Positions 7,256 through 17,686 are shown, numbered from the stretch's first letter. The stretch: DNA of 64,000 bases from Pycnococcus provasolii (GCA_938743325.2 OW568897.1:1-64000), one strand, 5' to 3'. Numbers and translations: made by a program. The notes: generated from the sequence alone by a model not told the origin.

Positions 7256-10200
7256 ATGACGCCTTCTTCTTCTTCATGCTGCTCGCCTTCTCCAGGTCTT
7301 CAACAGCCCTTGCCGGCGGCGGTCTCTCTCCCCGTGGCTAGTAGCGGGGGCTCGGAGTCTGCTGCGAACGACCCCCCTCCTCTCACGTCTGCGGCAGCCT
7401 CAGGAGGCTCAGGAGGAGGAGGAGGATTCTTGAAGTATGGCGTCGTGTTCTCCCACGAGAAAACGTACGAAACGTACGCCGAGCGCGCGTACGAACTTAA
7501 GAAAACGGCACTCAACGCCATCTGCGTCTGGCACGTCATCGCTGTTCTCACCTTCTTGGCCGGTTATGCAAACCCGCAAACACATTTTCCTTTGCGATAT
7601 CTGATCATGGGTTTTTGCGTGAACACAATCCTCGCTCTTGCGCCACTCGTGATGCGTGTATTCTATCTGAATAACAAGAAGGCTATGCAGGCGTACAAGC
7701 GTTTGGCCTTCGGCGCCTTGCTAATACTAGCAGTCAACTTTGTACGATACCATCATGATATCGAAGATTTCAAGTCGATCTCACCCGCTCTATTTTTCAT
7801 CATACACTTTGGGTGCTACAGCATGTTGCTCACTGACAAGTTCGTCGCCTTCCTCGCAGAGGCGGGACTCGTCGCAGTCGCCGTCTTCGCGGTGGAATCT
7901 ATTTATCATCAATATCATCAAGCAGTTCACCTCATATTCGACGCTTTCAGCATGTCTACCTTCATCTTTCTTCTGTACAGCTGGGAGAGGACGCGGCGCG
8001 ATTCGTTTCTCATCGAGCAGAGACTCGCCAAGCAGGTGGCCGACAACAAAGAAGCGGACGCCGCCGCACGCCAGCTGAACAACCGCCGTATCCTGCACGA
8101 CCTCAAGACGCCGCTGGCCGCCCTGCTTCAGAACATCAAGAAGCTCCTGACGAATCCTAAGGATGCGGACATGAAGCTCGCTTTTGCGTTGACGGAGCTT
8201 ATCAAGCATCACGTCTTGGCTCTCAACCACAACGAGGGCGCCCCCAAGGTGGTCAAGGACGTCACGCTGAAGGAACACTTCACACACGTGGTATCCTTGT
8301 ACGCGCCGCTGTGCGAGGTGGTCGAACAGACGCTCCGACTCGTGTGCCCGATGCCGATGTCCGTGACAGCGTACGTGCCGGTGGACCTGCTGGACCGCGC
8401 GATCGCCAACCTGATCTCGAACGCGACGAAGTTCACAACGCCGGGCGGCTCTATCGTGCTCGATTGCTCTCAGATGGCGGGGAAGCTGATCGTCGAGGTG
8501 CGCGACACGGGCAAGGGTGTGGCCGAGGAGGAGCGCGACAAAATATGGCTGGCGGGCCACCAGAGTCAGACGGACGCGGTTGGTCTAGGTCTTGGCCTGC
8601 CGTCCGTGAAGGCGTTCGCCGAGGGCGAGGGCGGCGAGGTGTGGTGCACTGCGAACCCTGCGGCGGAAGGCGAGGGCGCCGCGATTGGCTTTTCAATTTG
8701 CGTGCCATTTGATGATGATTCCTCAATTCACAATGGGGAGTTTTTTGTGGATCTTCGAAACGAAGAGGGGGCCCGGGCGAAGACGCCTCGCGTGCTATTG
8801 GTGGAAGACGACCCGGTGCAGCTTCTTGCGCTTAAGCGCCGTGTCACGAAGGAGTTGCCCAACGCCGACATAGAGACGGCGAAGAACGGACATGAAGGCT
8901 TGCAGCGGCTACGTTCGAGCTTCTTCGACGCGGTGCTGAGCGACTTACTCATGCCCATCACAGATGGCGCGACGATGCTGCGCCAGGCGGAATCAGAAGG
9001 ACGTCTTCCATCGTTCGCGAGGCTTCTGACATACGATACCGAGACCGCTTCGAAGCTGGAGTACACTTCTGTCCCCGTGCAAAGCAAGGCTCCGGGTATT
9101 CGCGCCGTGGTGCGGGAGATTCTGCTGGAGTGGCAGCCACCAAGTGGAGATGGCGCTACGAAGGAGGAACTGGCGAAGAAGAATGCGTTGCAGTGTCGCG
9201 TGCTGCTCGTGGAGGATGACACGTATCAGCTGTTCGACCTCCGACGGAGGGTGCAAGAGGAGCTGCCGAACGCGATCATAGAGACGGCGTTAAACGGGCG
9301 CGAGGGTCTGGAACGCTTGCTAACATGCGACTACGATGCACTCATCACGGACCACAACATGCCTGTGATGGACGGCGTGCAGATGCTGAACGAGGCGCGT
9401 GCTAAGCAATGTTTGCCGCGGGTGGCAAAACTTAACACCGCAACCACACGAACGCCGGAGTTTCTGTCGTCGTGTGGTTTGAACGCCGAAGACGTCTTCG
9501 ACAAGTGTGAAATGTCTCGCGACGTGGTGAAGAACGTGGCGCGACAGCTGGTAAAACGAGAGGAATTTGGTAGCGTCGACGATGTGAGAATTGAGCTTGG
9601 CGCATCATCATCGGATAATAGTGCCAAAAGCTTAGGAAGTGGCAGCAACAACAGTAGCACAAAGCGCTTGCTCAGTCGCGTGGCGTCGACGTCGAGTCCT
9701 AAAGACGTGAGAGACGTGGCAGAGATTCTGGAAGACAGCACTGTCCTGAAGGGCTTGAAGGAGCGACACGGTGCCCTGTCGGACGCCATCACGAGGGGTG
9801 ACGCTCAGTCGATCAAAGCCATTGTGCACAAGTTGCGCGGCTGGGCGATGAGCCTGCAAGCGCACGACCTCGTCAGCGCGTGCGCAGCCTACCAGGATGA
9901 CCCGGATCGAGTAGAGGACGTTCTTTCCTGCCTGGATGGTATGGCCGGGCCGGACGTAGGCGACAGTGCGCCGACGCGTCGGTCCTTCGAGGGTGTATCT
10001 CGAGAGGCGCTCGAGAAAGCCCGCCGCGTTGCCGCTCGAGGAGCGACACGGTTGATGGATGTTTTGCGAGGCAGCATTCCCATCGAGATTCTGCAGGACA
10101 TGTCCGCGCACGACGAACCGGGGAGCTCCGTGGCCCCGCTCCACCACGACGCGGTGGCAATCATTTTCGTGGACATGGTGGGTTCAACGCGGAAATTCGC

Positions 10201-10717
10201 GGAGAATGCTGACTTTGTCGAGGTTATGCAGCGTTACTTTGTTGCGCTCGATCGCCTCGCGGCAGACTGCAAGGTGGAGAAGATACGGACGATCGGCGAC
10301 GGGTACTTGGCCACGGTGGGCGTGATTGAGGACTATCATCACCGTGACAACAGCCAAAATCTGAGGGACACGAAGCGTCGCGTGCTGGATGCCGTTGAGT
10401 TTGCGAAGCAGTGTGTGAGTATGTTTAATGATCAGGTGCGCATTGGCGTGCACGTGGGTTCGTGCGAATCATGCATTGTCGGGATGACAAGCGCGCAGTT
10501 TGACCTGTTTGGCTCTTCCGTGAACTTCTGTGCGCGCCTTGAGCAGGCTTGCCCACGCGGCTGTGTGCACGTGAGCACGGTCGCGATGAGCTTCGTGCTC
10601 GAGGAGGAGCAGAACGGTGGTGGTTGGGAAAGAGAAGTGTTGGAGTTGGAGTACAAGGGGTACGACGGCGCCATTCGCTCGACGTTGCTGCGCCCGTCGA
10701 TGACCACGTCGTGGTAA
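7256..10717 (+). CDS. Membrane hybrid histidine kinase - receiver - receiver - HPt - adenylyl cyclase
   Basis: A single 1153-residue frame. After a Ser/Gly-rich N-terminus come several membrane helices (about residues 85-240). A kinase core follows, with the phospho-acceptor His281 in RILHDLKTPLAALL, an N box (LISNATKF, about 389), DTGKGV and GLGLGLPSV. Receiver 1 has VLLVEDD and Asp563 (LSDLLMP). Receiver 2 has VLLVEDD and Asp699 (ITDHNMP). An HPt-like helix follows, with His858 (IVHKLRGWA). The C-terminus is a class III cyclase: metal Asp973 (FVDMVGST) and Asp1015 (TIGDGY), base-selecting Lys1009 and Asp1083 (FDLFG), and Asn1090 and Arg1094 for the transition state. The Lys/Asp pair predicts ATP, so cAMP. 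All catalytic residues lie on one chain, so a homodimer would have two complete sites. The closest layout known to me is Dictyostelium AcrA. ATG at 7256 is chosen because the frame upstream has no ATG. The ligand is unknown. Confidence 0.93.
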   Translation: MTPSSSSCCSPSPGLQQPLPAAVSLPVASSGGSESAANDPPPLTSAAASGGSGGGGGFLKYGVVFSHEKTYETYAERAYELKKTALNAICVWHVIAVLTFLAGYANPQTHFPLRYLIMGFCVNTILALAPLVMRVFYLNNKKAMQAYKRLAFGALLILAVNFVRYHHDIEDFKSISPALFFIIHFGCYSMLLTDKFVAFLAEAGLVAVAVFAVESIYHQYHQAVHLIFDAFSMSTFIFLLYSWERTRRDSFLIEQRLAKQVADNKEADAAARQLNNRRILHDLKTPLAALLQNIKKLLTNPKDADMKLAFALTELIKHHVLALNHNEGAPKVVKDVTLKEHFTHVVSLYAPLCEVVEQTLRLVCPMPMSVTAYVPVDLLDRAIANLISNATKFTTPGGSIVLDCSQMAGKLIVEVRDTGKGVAEEERDKIWLAGHQSQTDAVGLGLGLPSVKAFAEGEGGEVWCTANPAAEGEGAAIGFSICVPFDDDSSIHNGEFFVDLRNEEGARAKTPRVLLVEDDPVQLLALKRRVTKELPNADIETAKNGHEGLQRLRSSFFDAVLSDLLMPITDGATMLRQAESEGRLPSFARLLTYDTETASKLEYTSVPVQSKAPGIRAVVREILLEWQPPSGDGATKEELAKKNALQCRVLLVEDDTYQLFDLRRRVQEELPNAIIETALNGREGLERLLTCDYDALITDHNMPVMDGVQMLNEARAKQCLPRVAKLNTATTRTPEFLSSCGLNAEDVFDKCEMSRDVVKNVARQLVKREEFGSVDDVRIELGASSSDNSAKSLGSGSNNSSTKRLLSRVASTSSPKDVRDVAEILEDSTVLKGLKERHGALSDAITRGDAQSIKAIVHKLRGWAMSLQAHDLVSACAAYQDDPDRVEDVLSCLDGMAGPDVGDSAPTRRSFEGVSREALEKARRVAARGATRLMDVLRGSIPIEILQDMSAHDEPGSSVAPLHHDAVAIIFVDMVGSTRKFAENADFVEVMQRYFVALDRLAADCKVEKIRTIGDGYLATVGVIEDYHHRDNSQNLRDTKRRVLDAVEFAKQCVSMFNDQVRIGVHVGSCESCIVGMTSAQFDLFGSSVNFCARLEQACPRGCVHVSTVAMSFVLEEEQNGGGWEREVLELEYKGYDGAIRSTLLRPSMTTSW

Positions 10718-11375
10718 TGACTAGATAACTTTACAAATTGCATCTCTATTAAAAAAAAAAAACACAAGGAATCACTGAAAGAATATAGTGGCTAGCTTCG
10801 AAATCGCCAGCACTATGTACAAGCGCGCTGTTGTTGAGTGCACATGCTGAATGGTGAATGTAAATGGTGTGTGAATGGACGAACGTTGTACGAAGTAAAC
10901 CTAGTTCCATTACTGAATGAGCGATCTTAGATGATTCCTTGGCAGAGCAGTTGAACCCTAGAGTGAAGGTAGAGTTGTTCTCCGTCCGGCCTGCTTCGCA
11001 TTTCAAACGAGCGGGGCGGGAGATTCGGTTGGGGGTTAGAGTTAACCCTAACCCTAGCCCTAACCCTAATTCGCTCGCTCGACCATTCACGCCCCTCCGC
11101 TCGCTCCGGGACGGGGGATCAAAGTCGCGGAATTACAGTCTGACGCCTACAATTCCCCAAAGGTACAGTATTCTAACGAAACTAACTGCACGATGGCTAC
11201 CTTGTTAATACGTGCTCGCCATGTTGTCGCTGTCATGGCCTTTACATTTACTATTAGCAACTCGTCGTTTGCGTCCCTGAACCAGACGCAAAACCGGGCT
11301 TTGCCATCGTCCGGCACGCGCCGTACTGCGAGCGCGTCGTTCACGAGCACAGCCAGATCTGGTGGTGCGGGTAGT
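10718..11375. other. Intergenic, repeat-bearing; no firm gene
   Basis: An A-rich tract follows the stop at about 10749-10760. An interstitial telomere-like patch, GGGGGTTAGAGTTAACCCTAACCCTAG in outline, lies at 11031-11069 and again brings G-rich and C-rich telomere words together. A short minus frame at 11147-11350 (VPDDGKARFCVWFRDANDELLIV) looks protein-like but has no recognisable family and is cut by the element that follows. Confidence 0.45.
10866..10930. repeat. Dispersed 3'-flank motif, copy 1
   Basis: About 65 bases (GGTGTGTGAATGGAC ... CTGAATGAGCGATCTTAG) closely match 47948-48008. Both copies lie just downstream of a plus-strand gene. A weaker relative is at about 13081-13150. It may be a short mobile element or a conserved 3' processing region. 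Confidence 0.65.
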
Positions 11376-12483
11376 TGAGCGATGGATCAGCATGCAATTA
11401 GGGGTTTGGTTGGACAGGTATCCGTTCAATAATGGATACCTGGTTTACATGGAATAATGGAGGTTGTCCGTTCAACAATGGACCCTCTCGGGACTGGAAT
11501 AACTGTGTGAATTGGACGGCAGGGATCTGTCCGTTTGGAAGGACAGTGATTGGAGGGCTACGATCTATTTGAGATGCGATGATTTTTCGGTATTCTGATT
11601 GACAGTTTCCAGACAGTGCAGCGAAAGCAGATTATTTCGAATAAGAACACTGCTACTGGACAGTTCAACAATGTGAACATCCGTGACACCGGAGGTGCTC
11701 ACCCCCCGGCCGCTAATGGAGGGAAACCACCTGAGAAAAAGACCCACCAACAGCAACTGAATTCCTCGACGCAACCCACACCTTTGCAGCACAAAGGAAT
11801 CGATGAACTCCAGGCGAAATTGGAGGCGGTGCTTGCGACGACTGCCGACGAACGCCAGCGTGCCGCGGAGGAAGCCGTTAAGACAGCAATGAACCGCGAC
11901 CAACGCCAGCCAAACTTTCCGAAAACTGGTGACGACCTGCCGGCTCCGCTGCGCCCCCAACTCACCGGACGCGCTGAGGATTTTCACAACTTTAATTCTC
12001 GGCTGCTGACCTACTGTGAGTACTTCCATGTTGACGAATGGACAAATCTCCAGTGGGGGTTTCACCAGACAACAAACCCCCAATCAGTGTTCATCAAACC
12101 AAGAAATATTACAAAATCTTTTCTGAATGATTCATAATCTTCTTCTTTAGTAGTAAAAGCAGATGGCTTGGCGCCGTGATCTACATATTCCAGACCACGT
12201 CGTTGTTGTCGATACTACTGCTGCGATGAATAAAGATCGTCGTAATCATTGGTCTGCCGACCAAATAAGTCCATGAATTCAATCCTCCGACTACTGACAG
12301 ATGCCACTCTGTAATATCTGTCAAACCACCCACCAAACTATCAGACAACCGTCGATCCAGGCGCCTACCCTAGATCTGCTCACAGCCGTCTATCATACTA
12401 ATTATTCCATGTAAACCAGGTACCCATTGTTGAACGGATACCTGTCCAACCAAACCCCTAACTGCATGCTGATCCATCGCTCA
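11376..12483. mobile_element. 1.1-kb element with 82-bp terminal inverted repeats
   Basis: The arms 11376-11457 and 12402-12483 are reverse complements with roughly four differences in 82 bases, starting TGAGCGATGG. The first 180 bases contain three short hairpins in a row (see findings). The internal plus frame 11616-12137 (173 residues, without an early ATG) has a charged helical region (DELQAKLEAVLATTADERQRAAEEAV) and LPAPLRPQLTGRAEDF, which is vaguely Gag-like. No transposase or reverse transcriptase is visible and I find no target duplication. It could be a non-autonomous DNA transposon or a derivative of an inverted-repeat retroelement; the family is open. It looks non-functional alone. 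Confidence 0.7.
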
Positions 12484-12633
12484 CCGGCGCGGCGATGTAC
12501 TACCCTCTCAGAGAGAGGGGCGGGATCTGGGCGGGATGCCACCACCACGTCGGGTAGGTAGGTCGTGCTCCATTCCAATTGTTTTTTTTCCAGAGAATTC
12601 ATCAGGTAGTAAACTTGCGTGCATTAAGGTGGT

Positions 12634-13011
12634 ATGTACAGTGTCGACGGTGCGACCTGCTGCTTTTTTCTTCCAACACAAACAACGCGAGTTTCGGAAA
12701 ACCCACCCATGAGAGCGTGGGTGTGCCCGCGACGTTCGACTGGCTTGGTGATCTCCACAGTCCACACGGCGAGCGGCGAGTACCTTTATCCTATTCGGGC
12801 CCAACCAAGTGTGACGTTCGGCATGGAGGTGGACACGTCGCGCAGTCAGGGACAAGTCGTCAACCACTGGGAGCAGAGCCGCGACGACCACGTGCGATAC
12901 TGGGAATGGACCACCTTCCCGGAGATACATGAGCAGATGGCTCAAGCAGTGGCGCTTCGAGTGAAGCACGCTGAAGCGTGTGTGACCCTCAAGACCTCAA
13001 GCTCTTCGTAG
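12634..13011 (+). CDS. Hypothetical protein, possibly a gene remnant beside the TIR element
   Basis: A 125-residue frame from an ATG at 12634. The second half looks like real protein (SGEYLYPIRAQPSVTFGMEVD, then WEQSRDDHVRYWEWTTFPEI and a helical end), and codon third positions are mixed GC-rich as in neighbouring genes. I recognise no family. The TIR element lies 150 bases upstream and a poly-T/CCAG stretch precedes it, so the frame may be the 3' part of a larger gene that was interrupted, or a last exon. Confidence 0.35.
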   Translation: MYSVDGATCCFFLPTQTTRVSENPPMRAWVCPRRSTGLVISTVHTASGEYLYPIRAQPSVTFGMEVDTSRSQGQVVNHWEQSRDDHVRYWEWTTFPEIHEQMAQAVALRVKHAEACVTLKTSSSS

Positions 13012-14172
13012 CTTGTGCCGCAACACCCCCCGGGGGTGCGACCAGAAGTGCGGCTTTCCTCCTCGCAAGAAGGTCTGGATGGTGTATGTAAATGGTGTTA
13101 CTGAACGGTAGTAAGGTTAGTAAACTCCACAACCTTGCACTGAACGAGCGTTTCTCACGGCGCGCATATGCTAGGCCGCCGCGGAAGACTGGCCCGCGTT
13201 GGGGTATACGTCAAGTGCCGGTGCCGCCTTTTCTCCGACGACGGGTAGTCTCTGAACGCCCTTCACGCACGTCGACAGCGATGGGTGCAAGTAGTGCGTT
13301 CCCACCTTGAAACCGTGTGCGTGTTCCTGCATGTCATGGCTTGGCCCTGACGGCGTCGACTGGTGCTTCAAGGCGTTCATGCGCCCGTTCCCGCGTACGG
13401 CTGACTGAGCGAGGTAACTGCGGTACAAGTTTGACATGTTTGTCGTCGTGTGAGAATGAAGAATGAAGAATGAAGAATGACTGACTGAGGCCTGAGGGTA
13501 TGTCTCTCATCTTAAACTCACTTTGCAGTGTCGCCTGCTTCACGGCATGCTTAGCGTGTCCGTTCGTTAGGTCAAGTCAGTGAGCGGCCGGTTGACTGAA
13601 CTCCGCTCGTCGAAGCATGCCGAAAGAAGTGGTGGTATGGTGCGGTCACGCGGTGAAAAAAGTGGTCTTTTTGTAAGAGCACTTGACAGCACGGTCAACC
13701 TTAACGCACAAAGTGACCTTAACGCAGTGCAGCCTGGCCTTCCCGGCCGGCGTGAGCGCGTGACATGTTAAGGAGTAACCGCTACGAAAAGATAAGAGAA
13801 GCGCGATCGAGCGGGATAGGAAACGGAGCGGCAGGTGGTTGCGTGGGCGTGGTAGGTCGGACGCGGCTGGGGCGTCTCTCCGTCGTTCTGAGAGGGCGCC
13901 TGGGGGGCGATCCCAGGGGGGCGAGGGGGGCGGACGAGGCGCTTTTTTGCGCTTTTTTGCACTTTTTGGTGGATATTTCTCCAAGGCCCGAACCCAACCC
14001 CCAACTGCGAAGGGTCACCCGAAAACGCGTTTTTTGCCTGCACCGCTCCAAACCTCCCGTTCCTTTTTTTCCCGTTTGCCCAAATGGCGCCTGTCACGCA
14101 TCAAGACGCACGAGACTTGCTTGGCATGCAAAAACCACGACACGCGCTCTCATTCCTACAACGACGGTGGCC
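13012..14172. other. Intergenic stretch, no supported gene
   Basis: It contains a weak copy of the 3'-flank motif (about 13081-13150), a small GAATGAAGAAT repeat near 13454, and an open frame that leads into the bestrophin gene but has composition unlike it. A pyrimidine-rich region precedes 14173. Confidence 0.5.
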
Positions 14173-15513
14173 ATGCTGCGAGCGAACCACGTTAAGGCGA
14201 ACGCACTCGTCGTTGGGCTGAACACACAGCAACCGGGTGGGCGAGCTCGTGCTGGTGCGAATCCATGTCTCCGGCTGGCCGTTTCCAAAAAGCACAGAGC
14301 GCGGTTTCGCAACTCGCTAAAAGTTTTGCAGAGAGACGCGTCTGTGGAAACCACACGATACCTGTTTTCAGCCTTCCCGGACGGATTCGCAAAGCAAACA
14401 CACCAGCAGCAGCACGAGCACGGCAACCACAACCACAGTCACAGTCAAACACAACAACAACAACAACATCAACATCAACATCAACAACGTGAAGAAGATG
14501 GGGTATTTGCGACAAGCGCCGCAAACGTCTCGCAGGTGTTCGACCAGGCAAGCTGGGAGAGGCACAGGGAGCCGGCGAGATACTTCCGCGCAGTCTTCGG
14601 GTTCTACTCGTCCACGGTGCTGCGGCGCGTCGTCTTGCCGTGCATGCTGCCAGTCGCGTGTGCCGTCGCTTCGTGCCTCGTCAACTTCCCCGCGACTGCC
14701 GCGACGCAACTTCCCTTTTCTGTTGGTGGGTCGCTCATCTCGCTCCTGCTCGTGTTCCGCACAAACAGCGGGTACGGACGATACGTCGAAGGGCGCATCC
14801 TCTGGGGAACCATGCTCAACACGCTGCGTGACATGGCACGTATCGCAGCCTCGTACAGCACAGCGGACGCGACAGTGCGCAAGCTGGCGACACGCATCAT
14901 TTGTCTCGCCGAGTGCTTCAGCTGGCTGCTAAAAGATCACTTGCGCAAGGGACGCAACGTCGGCTTTGGCAAGTTCGCTCTTCCCGAAGACCACGACTCG
15001 CCGGCGCCGCGCGTGCTCGAGGCGCTAGAGCCGATGGGCGAAGACGGACTCTGCGACGCCAAGCTCCTGCTGGCTGACGGTGCGCACGGGCCGCTCGTGT
15101 GCATGCTACTGCTCACGGATGCTGTGAAGTCGTTCATCAAGCTGGCAGAAATGCCACTCGAGGCGTCAACGGAATTGCAGAAGGCAATCACCGTGCTCGG
15201 TGGCGTGCTCGGAGGATCTGAGCGGATTCTAAAGACGCCCATTCCTCTCAGCTACACGCGCCACACCAGCCGCACGCTCTTCATGTTTCTCTGCCTCCTG
15301 CCGCTCACACTGCGGCCGGTGATGGGCTGGTCGTGCGTACCGGCAATCTTCCTCCTTTCGTACGCGCTCGTCGGTGTGGACGAAATTGGAGTTGAGGTGG
15401 AGGAGCCTTTCGCTACTCTGCCTCTCACCTCCATCTGCCGCTCTGTTCGCGACAATCTCGCGGCGCTGCGCACGCTCATGGGACACCACTACAGAATGCG
15501 CGCCGACTGTTGA
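14173..15513 (+). CDS. Bestrophin/UPF0187-family chloride channel, plastid/bacterial type
   Basis: Predicted anion channel, 446 residues from ATG 14173. That Met was chosen because it has a good context and begins a basic, Ala/Arg-rich leader; the open frame extends 136 residues further upstream with unrelated composition. A His/Gln-rich linker (about residues 75-110) precedes the membrane domain. Family hallmarks are FRTNSGYGRYVEGRILWG after the first helix pair, PIPLSYTRHTSR, and DEIGVEVEEPFATLPL near the end. These match the bacterial and thylakoid (VCCN1-like) branch rather than animal bestrophins. In plants that branch moves chloride across the thylakoid membrane. The leader fits organelle import, but the exact membrane cannot be read from sequence. 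Confidence 0.9.
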   Translation: MLRANHVKANALVVGLNTQQPGGRARAGANPCLRLAVSKKHRARFRNSLKVLQRDASVETTRYLFSAFPDGFAKQTHQQQHEHGNHNHSHSQTQQQQQHQHQHQQREEDGVFATSAANVSQVFDQASWERHREPARYFRAVFGFYSSTVLRRVVLPCMLPVACAVASCLVNFPATAATQLPFSVGGSLISLLLVFRTNSGYGRYVEGRILWGTMLNTLRDMARIAASYSTADATVRKLATRIICLAECFSWLLKDHLRKGRNVGFGKFALPEDHDSPAPRVLEALEPMGEDGLCDAKLLLADGAHGPLVCMLLLTDAVKSFIKLAEMPLEASTELQKAITVLGGVLGGSERILKTPIPLSYTRHTSRTLFMFLCLLPLTLRPVMGWSCVPAIFLLSYALVGVDEIGVEVEEPFATLPLTSICRSVRDNLAALRTLMGHHYRMRADC

Positions 15514-15730
15514 CTGCACTGTTGACCCATAAGACGTCGCAAATTCGTGTAATAGAGGGCACGGCCGTTTCGTTCCTAACGGTCGCACCTCCCTCTGTGG
15601 CTCTGTCCACCTACCTCTTCTTGGTTCTCGTTCTCTCCCGGCCGGGGATCCCCTCTGGTACAGTTTTCCACTTAAGGCTTAGGTAGGAAACCCTCCGTGC
15701 GAGTGGGGACCCATTATTGGTTTTGCCCCC

Positions 15731-17647
15731 ATGCCCTCTCGGCGGCGGCGGACTCCACCAGACTCCCCCCCTTTTCCTCGCCCAACACAAGGCTTGTACC
15801 ACTCGCCGGCGCACGGGCAGAAAGAAACGGACGACATGGTGTCCGCGTCCGCGCGCAGAAACCTGAAGAAGAAGCTCAAGAAGAAAGACGCGAAGGAACA
15901 CGCGTTGTCCGTGTCCGAGGCGGCGAGAGTGGCGGCATCCTCCATACAAGTCAGGGAGGAGGAGGAGGAGCACCGGCAGCAGCAGCTTCAGAAGTCTAGA
16001 GAGACAGAAGATGTCCCGTCGGAAGTGCAGGCTGTCTTTGACGCGTTCGCCGCCAAGGTTGCTTCCAAGGATGACAACAGCGACGACGACGGCGACGAAC
16101 GCACAGAGCCGCGTGCACAAAAACAGGACGACGTGGATCCTCCAGCCGCCTCTGGGCGCCAGGCTCATAAGCACCAAAAGGGACGCCTGTACAACGACGA
16201 CGACGATCTGGACGACTTGGACGACCAACAGCACGACGCGGTTGGAAAGGATGCCGAGAAGAGCGGCGGCGCATTGACGCAAAAGCAGCGCAAGCATCAG
16301 CGCATTGCAGCCATCGCCAAGCTGAAGCAAGTCGCGCCGAGACCTGACCTCGTCGAAATATGGGATACCACCGCGAAGGATCCTGTCACGCTCGTTCACC
16401 TCAAGGGTGTGCGCAACAGCGTGCCCATACCACGCCACTGGTCCGCGAAGAGAAAGTACCTGCAGGGCAAACGTGGCCTTGAAAAACCACCGTTCCAGCT
16501 TCCTCAGTATATACAGGCGACGGGTATCGAAAAACTTCGCGAGGTGCTTTCGAACGACAACGATAGCGACACGCTCAAAAAACGAACGCGCGACCGACGT
16601 AACGCGAGAGTTGCGAAGCTCGACCTCGACTATCAGGTACTGCACGATGCCTTTTTCAGATACCAGACGCGCGTTCAGAATCTTACCGGCTTCGGTGACC
16701 TGTACTACGAAGGCAAGGAATTCGAGGAGGAAGCATGGACGCACCAGGGAACGGGCGACGACACGAGCGCAGAGGCGGCGGCGGCGGAACGACCAAGAGC
16801 AGGTCGGCTGTCGTTCGCGCTGCGTGCCGCTTTGGGTATGCCCGTTCCGGAGGGACACGAGAGGAGTATTGCACCAACTCCAGGCAGCGTGCCATGGTGG
16901 GAAAAGGCGCCACCTCCATATCTGAGGCAGATGCAGCGTTATGGACCACCCCCCGCGTATCCTGCGCTGCGGATCCCAGGTGTCAACGCACCGCTGCCAC
17001 CCGGATGTGAGTACGGCAACGACGAGGGCAAGTGGGGCACTCCACCCGTAGATGCAAACGGCGTTCCTTTGTACGGCGACGTGTACGGTGAAGCAGACAT
17101 CGCGGCGGCGGCGACGCGTGACCCCGCAGACACTTTAGCACCGGATGAGAAAAACGTTCGATGGGGCGCGCTGGAGATTTTGGAGGAGGACGAGGACGAG
17201 GACGAGGAGGAGGACGAGGATCTCGCGGCGGCGGCAGAGGAGGAGGATGCTGCTGAGGATGTTCCTGATGACATAGAGGCTCCGATGATGGACGCGGAGT
17301 TGCGTGCTGGCATCGCTAGTGCTGGTTTCGACCTGCGTAAGGATGCTGCCGCGCCTACGCCTCTTCCTCCATCTGCACAAGAGGGCGAGGCGCCGGCATT
17401 GTATCGCGTGCTGGAGACGCGTGCCGCGGCTGCGACGGCACCAGGCAAGGGACCTCTACTTGGTACCGAGCACACGTACGTCATACCAGACGACGCGGGT
17501 GACGAACGGGTGGTGGGAGCTGACAACAGACGTGGTGCTGGTTCCTCCGCCTCGACGAAGCGCAAGGCTGAGCCTAAACCGTCGTCTGAACAGAGGAAGA
17601 AGAAGGCGCGTGGTGGCGACGACGACGAAGAGTCCTTTAAATTCTAG
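15731..17647 (+). CDS. SF3B2: Splicing factor 3B subunit 2 (SAP145/Cus1)
   Basis: SF3B2 is part of the SF3b complex of U2 snRNP and helps hold the branch-point region in the spliceosome. The 638-residue frame has a Lys/Glu-rich N-terminus, then a DUF382 domain from about residue 200 (LVEIWDTTAKDP, VPIPRHWSAKRKYLQGKRG, QLPQYIQATGI), then a PSP domain from about 357 (LRAALGMPVPEG, PPYLRQMQRYGPPPAYP, PGVNAPLPPG, DANGVPLYGDVYG). A long acidic run follows (from about 480) and a basic C-terminal tail. Length is somewhat below the animal protein, mostly in the N-terminal region. A second Met, at 15836, has the better Kozak context and may be the true start. The gene lies 220 bases after the bestrophin gene, on the same strand. 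Confidence 0.95.
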   Translation: MPSRRRRTPPDSPPFPRPTQGLYHSPAHGQKETDDMVSASARRNLKKKLKKKDAKEHALSVSEAARVAASSIQVREEEEEHRQQQLQKSRETEDVPSEVQAVFDAFAAKVASKDDNSDDDGDERTEPRAQKQDDVDPPAASGRQAHKHQKGRLYNDDDDLDDLDDQQHDAVGKDAEKSGGALTQKQRKHQRIAAIAKLKQVAPRPDLVEIWDTTAKDPVTLVHLKGVRNSVPIPRHWSAKRKYLQGKRGLEKPPFQLPQYIQATGIEKLREVLSNDNDSDTLKKRTRDRRNARVAKLDLDYQVLHDAFFRYQTRVQNLTGFGDLYYEGKEFEEEAWTHQGTGDDTSAEAAAAERPRAGRLSFALRAALGMPVPEGHERSIAPTPGSVPWWEKAPPPYLRQMQRYGPPPAYPALRIPGVNAPLPPGCEYGNDEGKWGTPPVDANGVPLYGDVYGEADIAAAATRDPADTLAPDEKNVRWGALEILEEDEDEDEEEDEDLAAAAEEEDAAEDVPDDIEAPMMDAELRAGIASAGFDLRKDAAAPTPLPPSAQEGEAPALYRVLETRAAAATAPGKGPLLGTEHTYVIPDDAGDERVVGADNRRGAGSSASTKRKAEPKPSSEQRKKKARGGDDDEESFKF

Positions 17648-17686
17648 TATCACTATCACTATCAAATTGAAACAAGTGTTTTCTGT

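Noticed and set aside
13765-14172. N-terminal extension of the bestrophin frame
   Set aside because: Open by chance: composition differs, and the Met at 14173 has a better context followed by a leader-like sequence.
15611-16858. 415-residue minus-strand open frame
   Set aside because: Antisense shadow of SF3B2, with Leu/Val/Arg-rich content that mirrors its charged codons; no motif.
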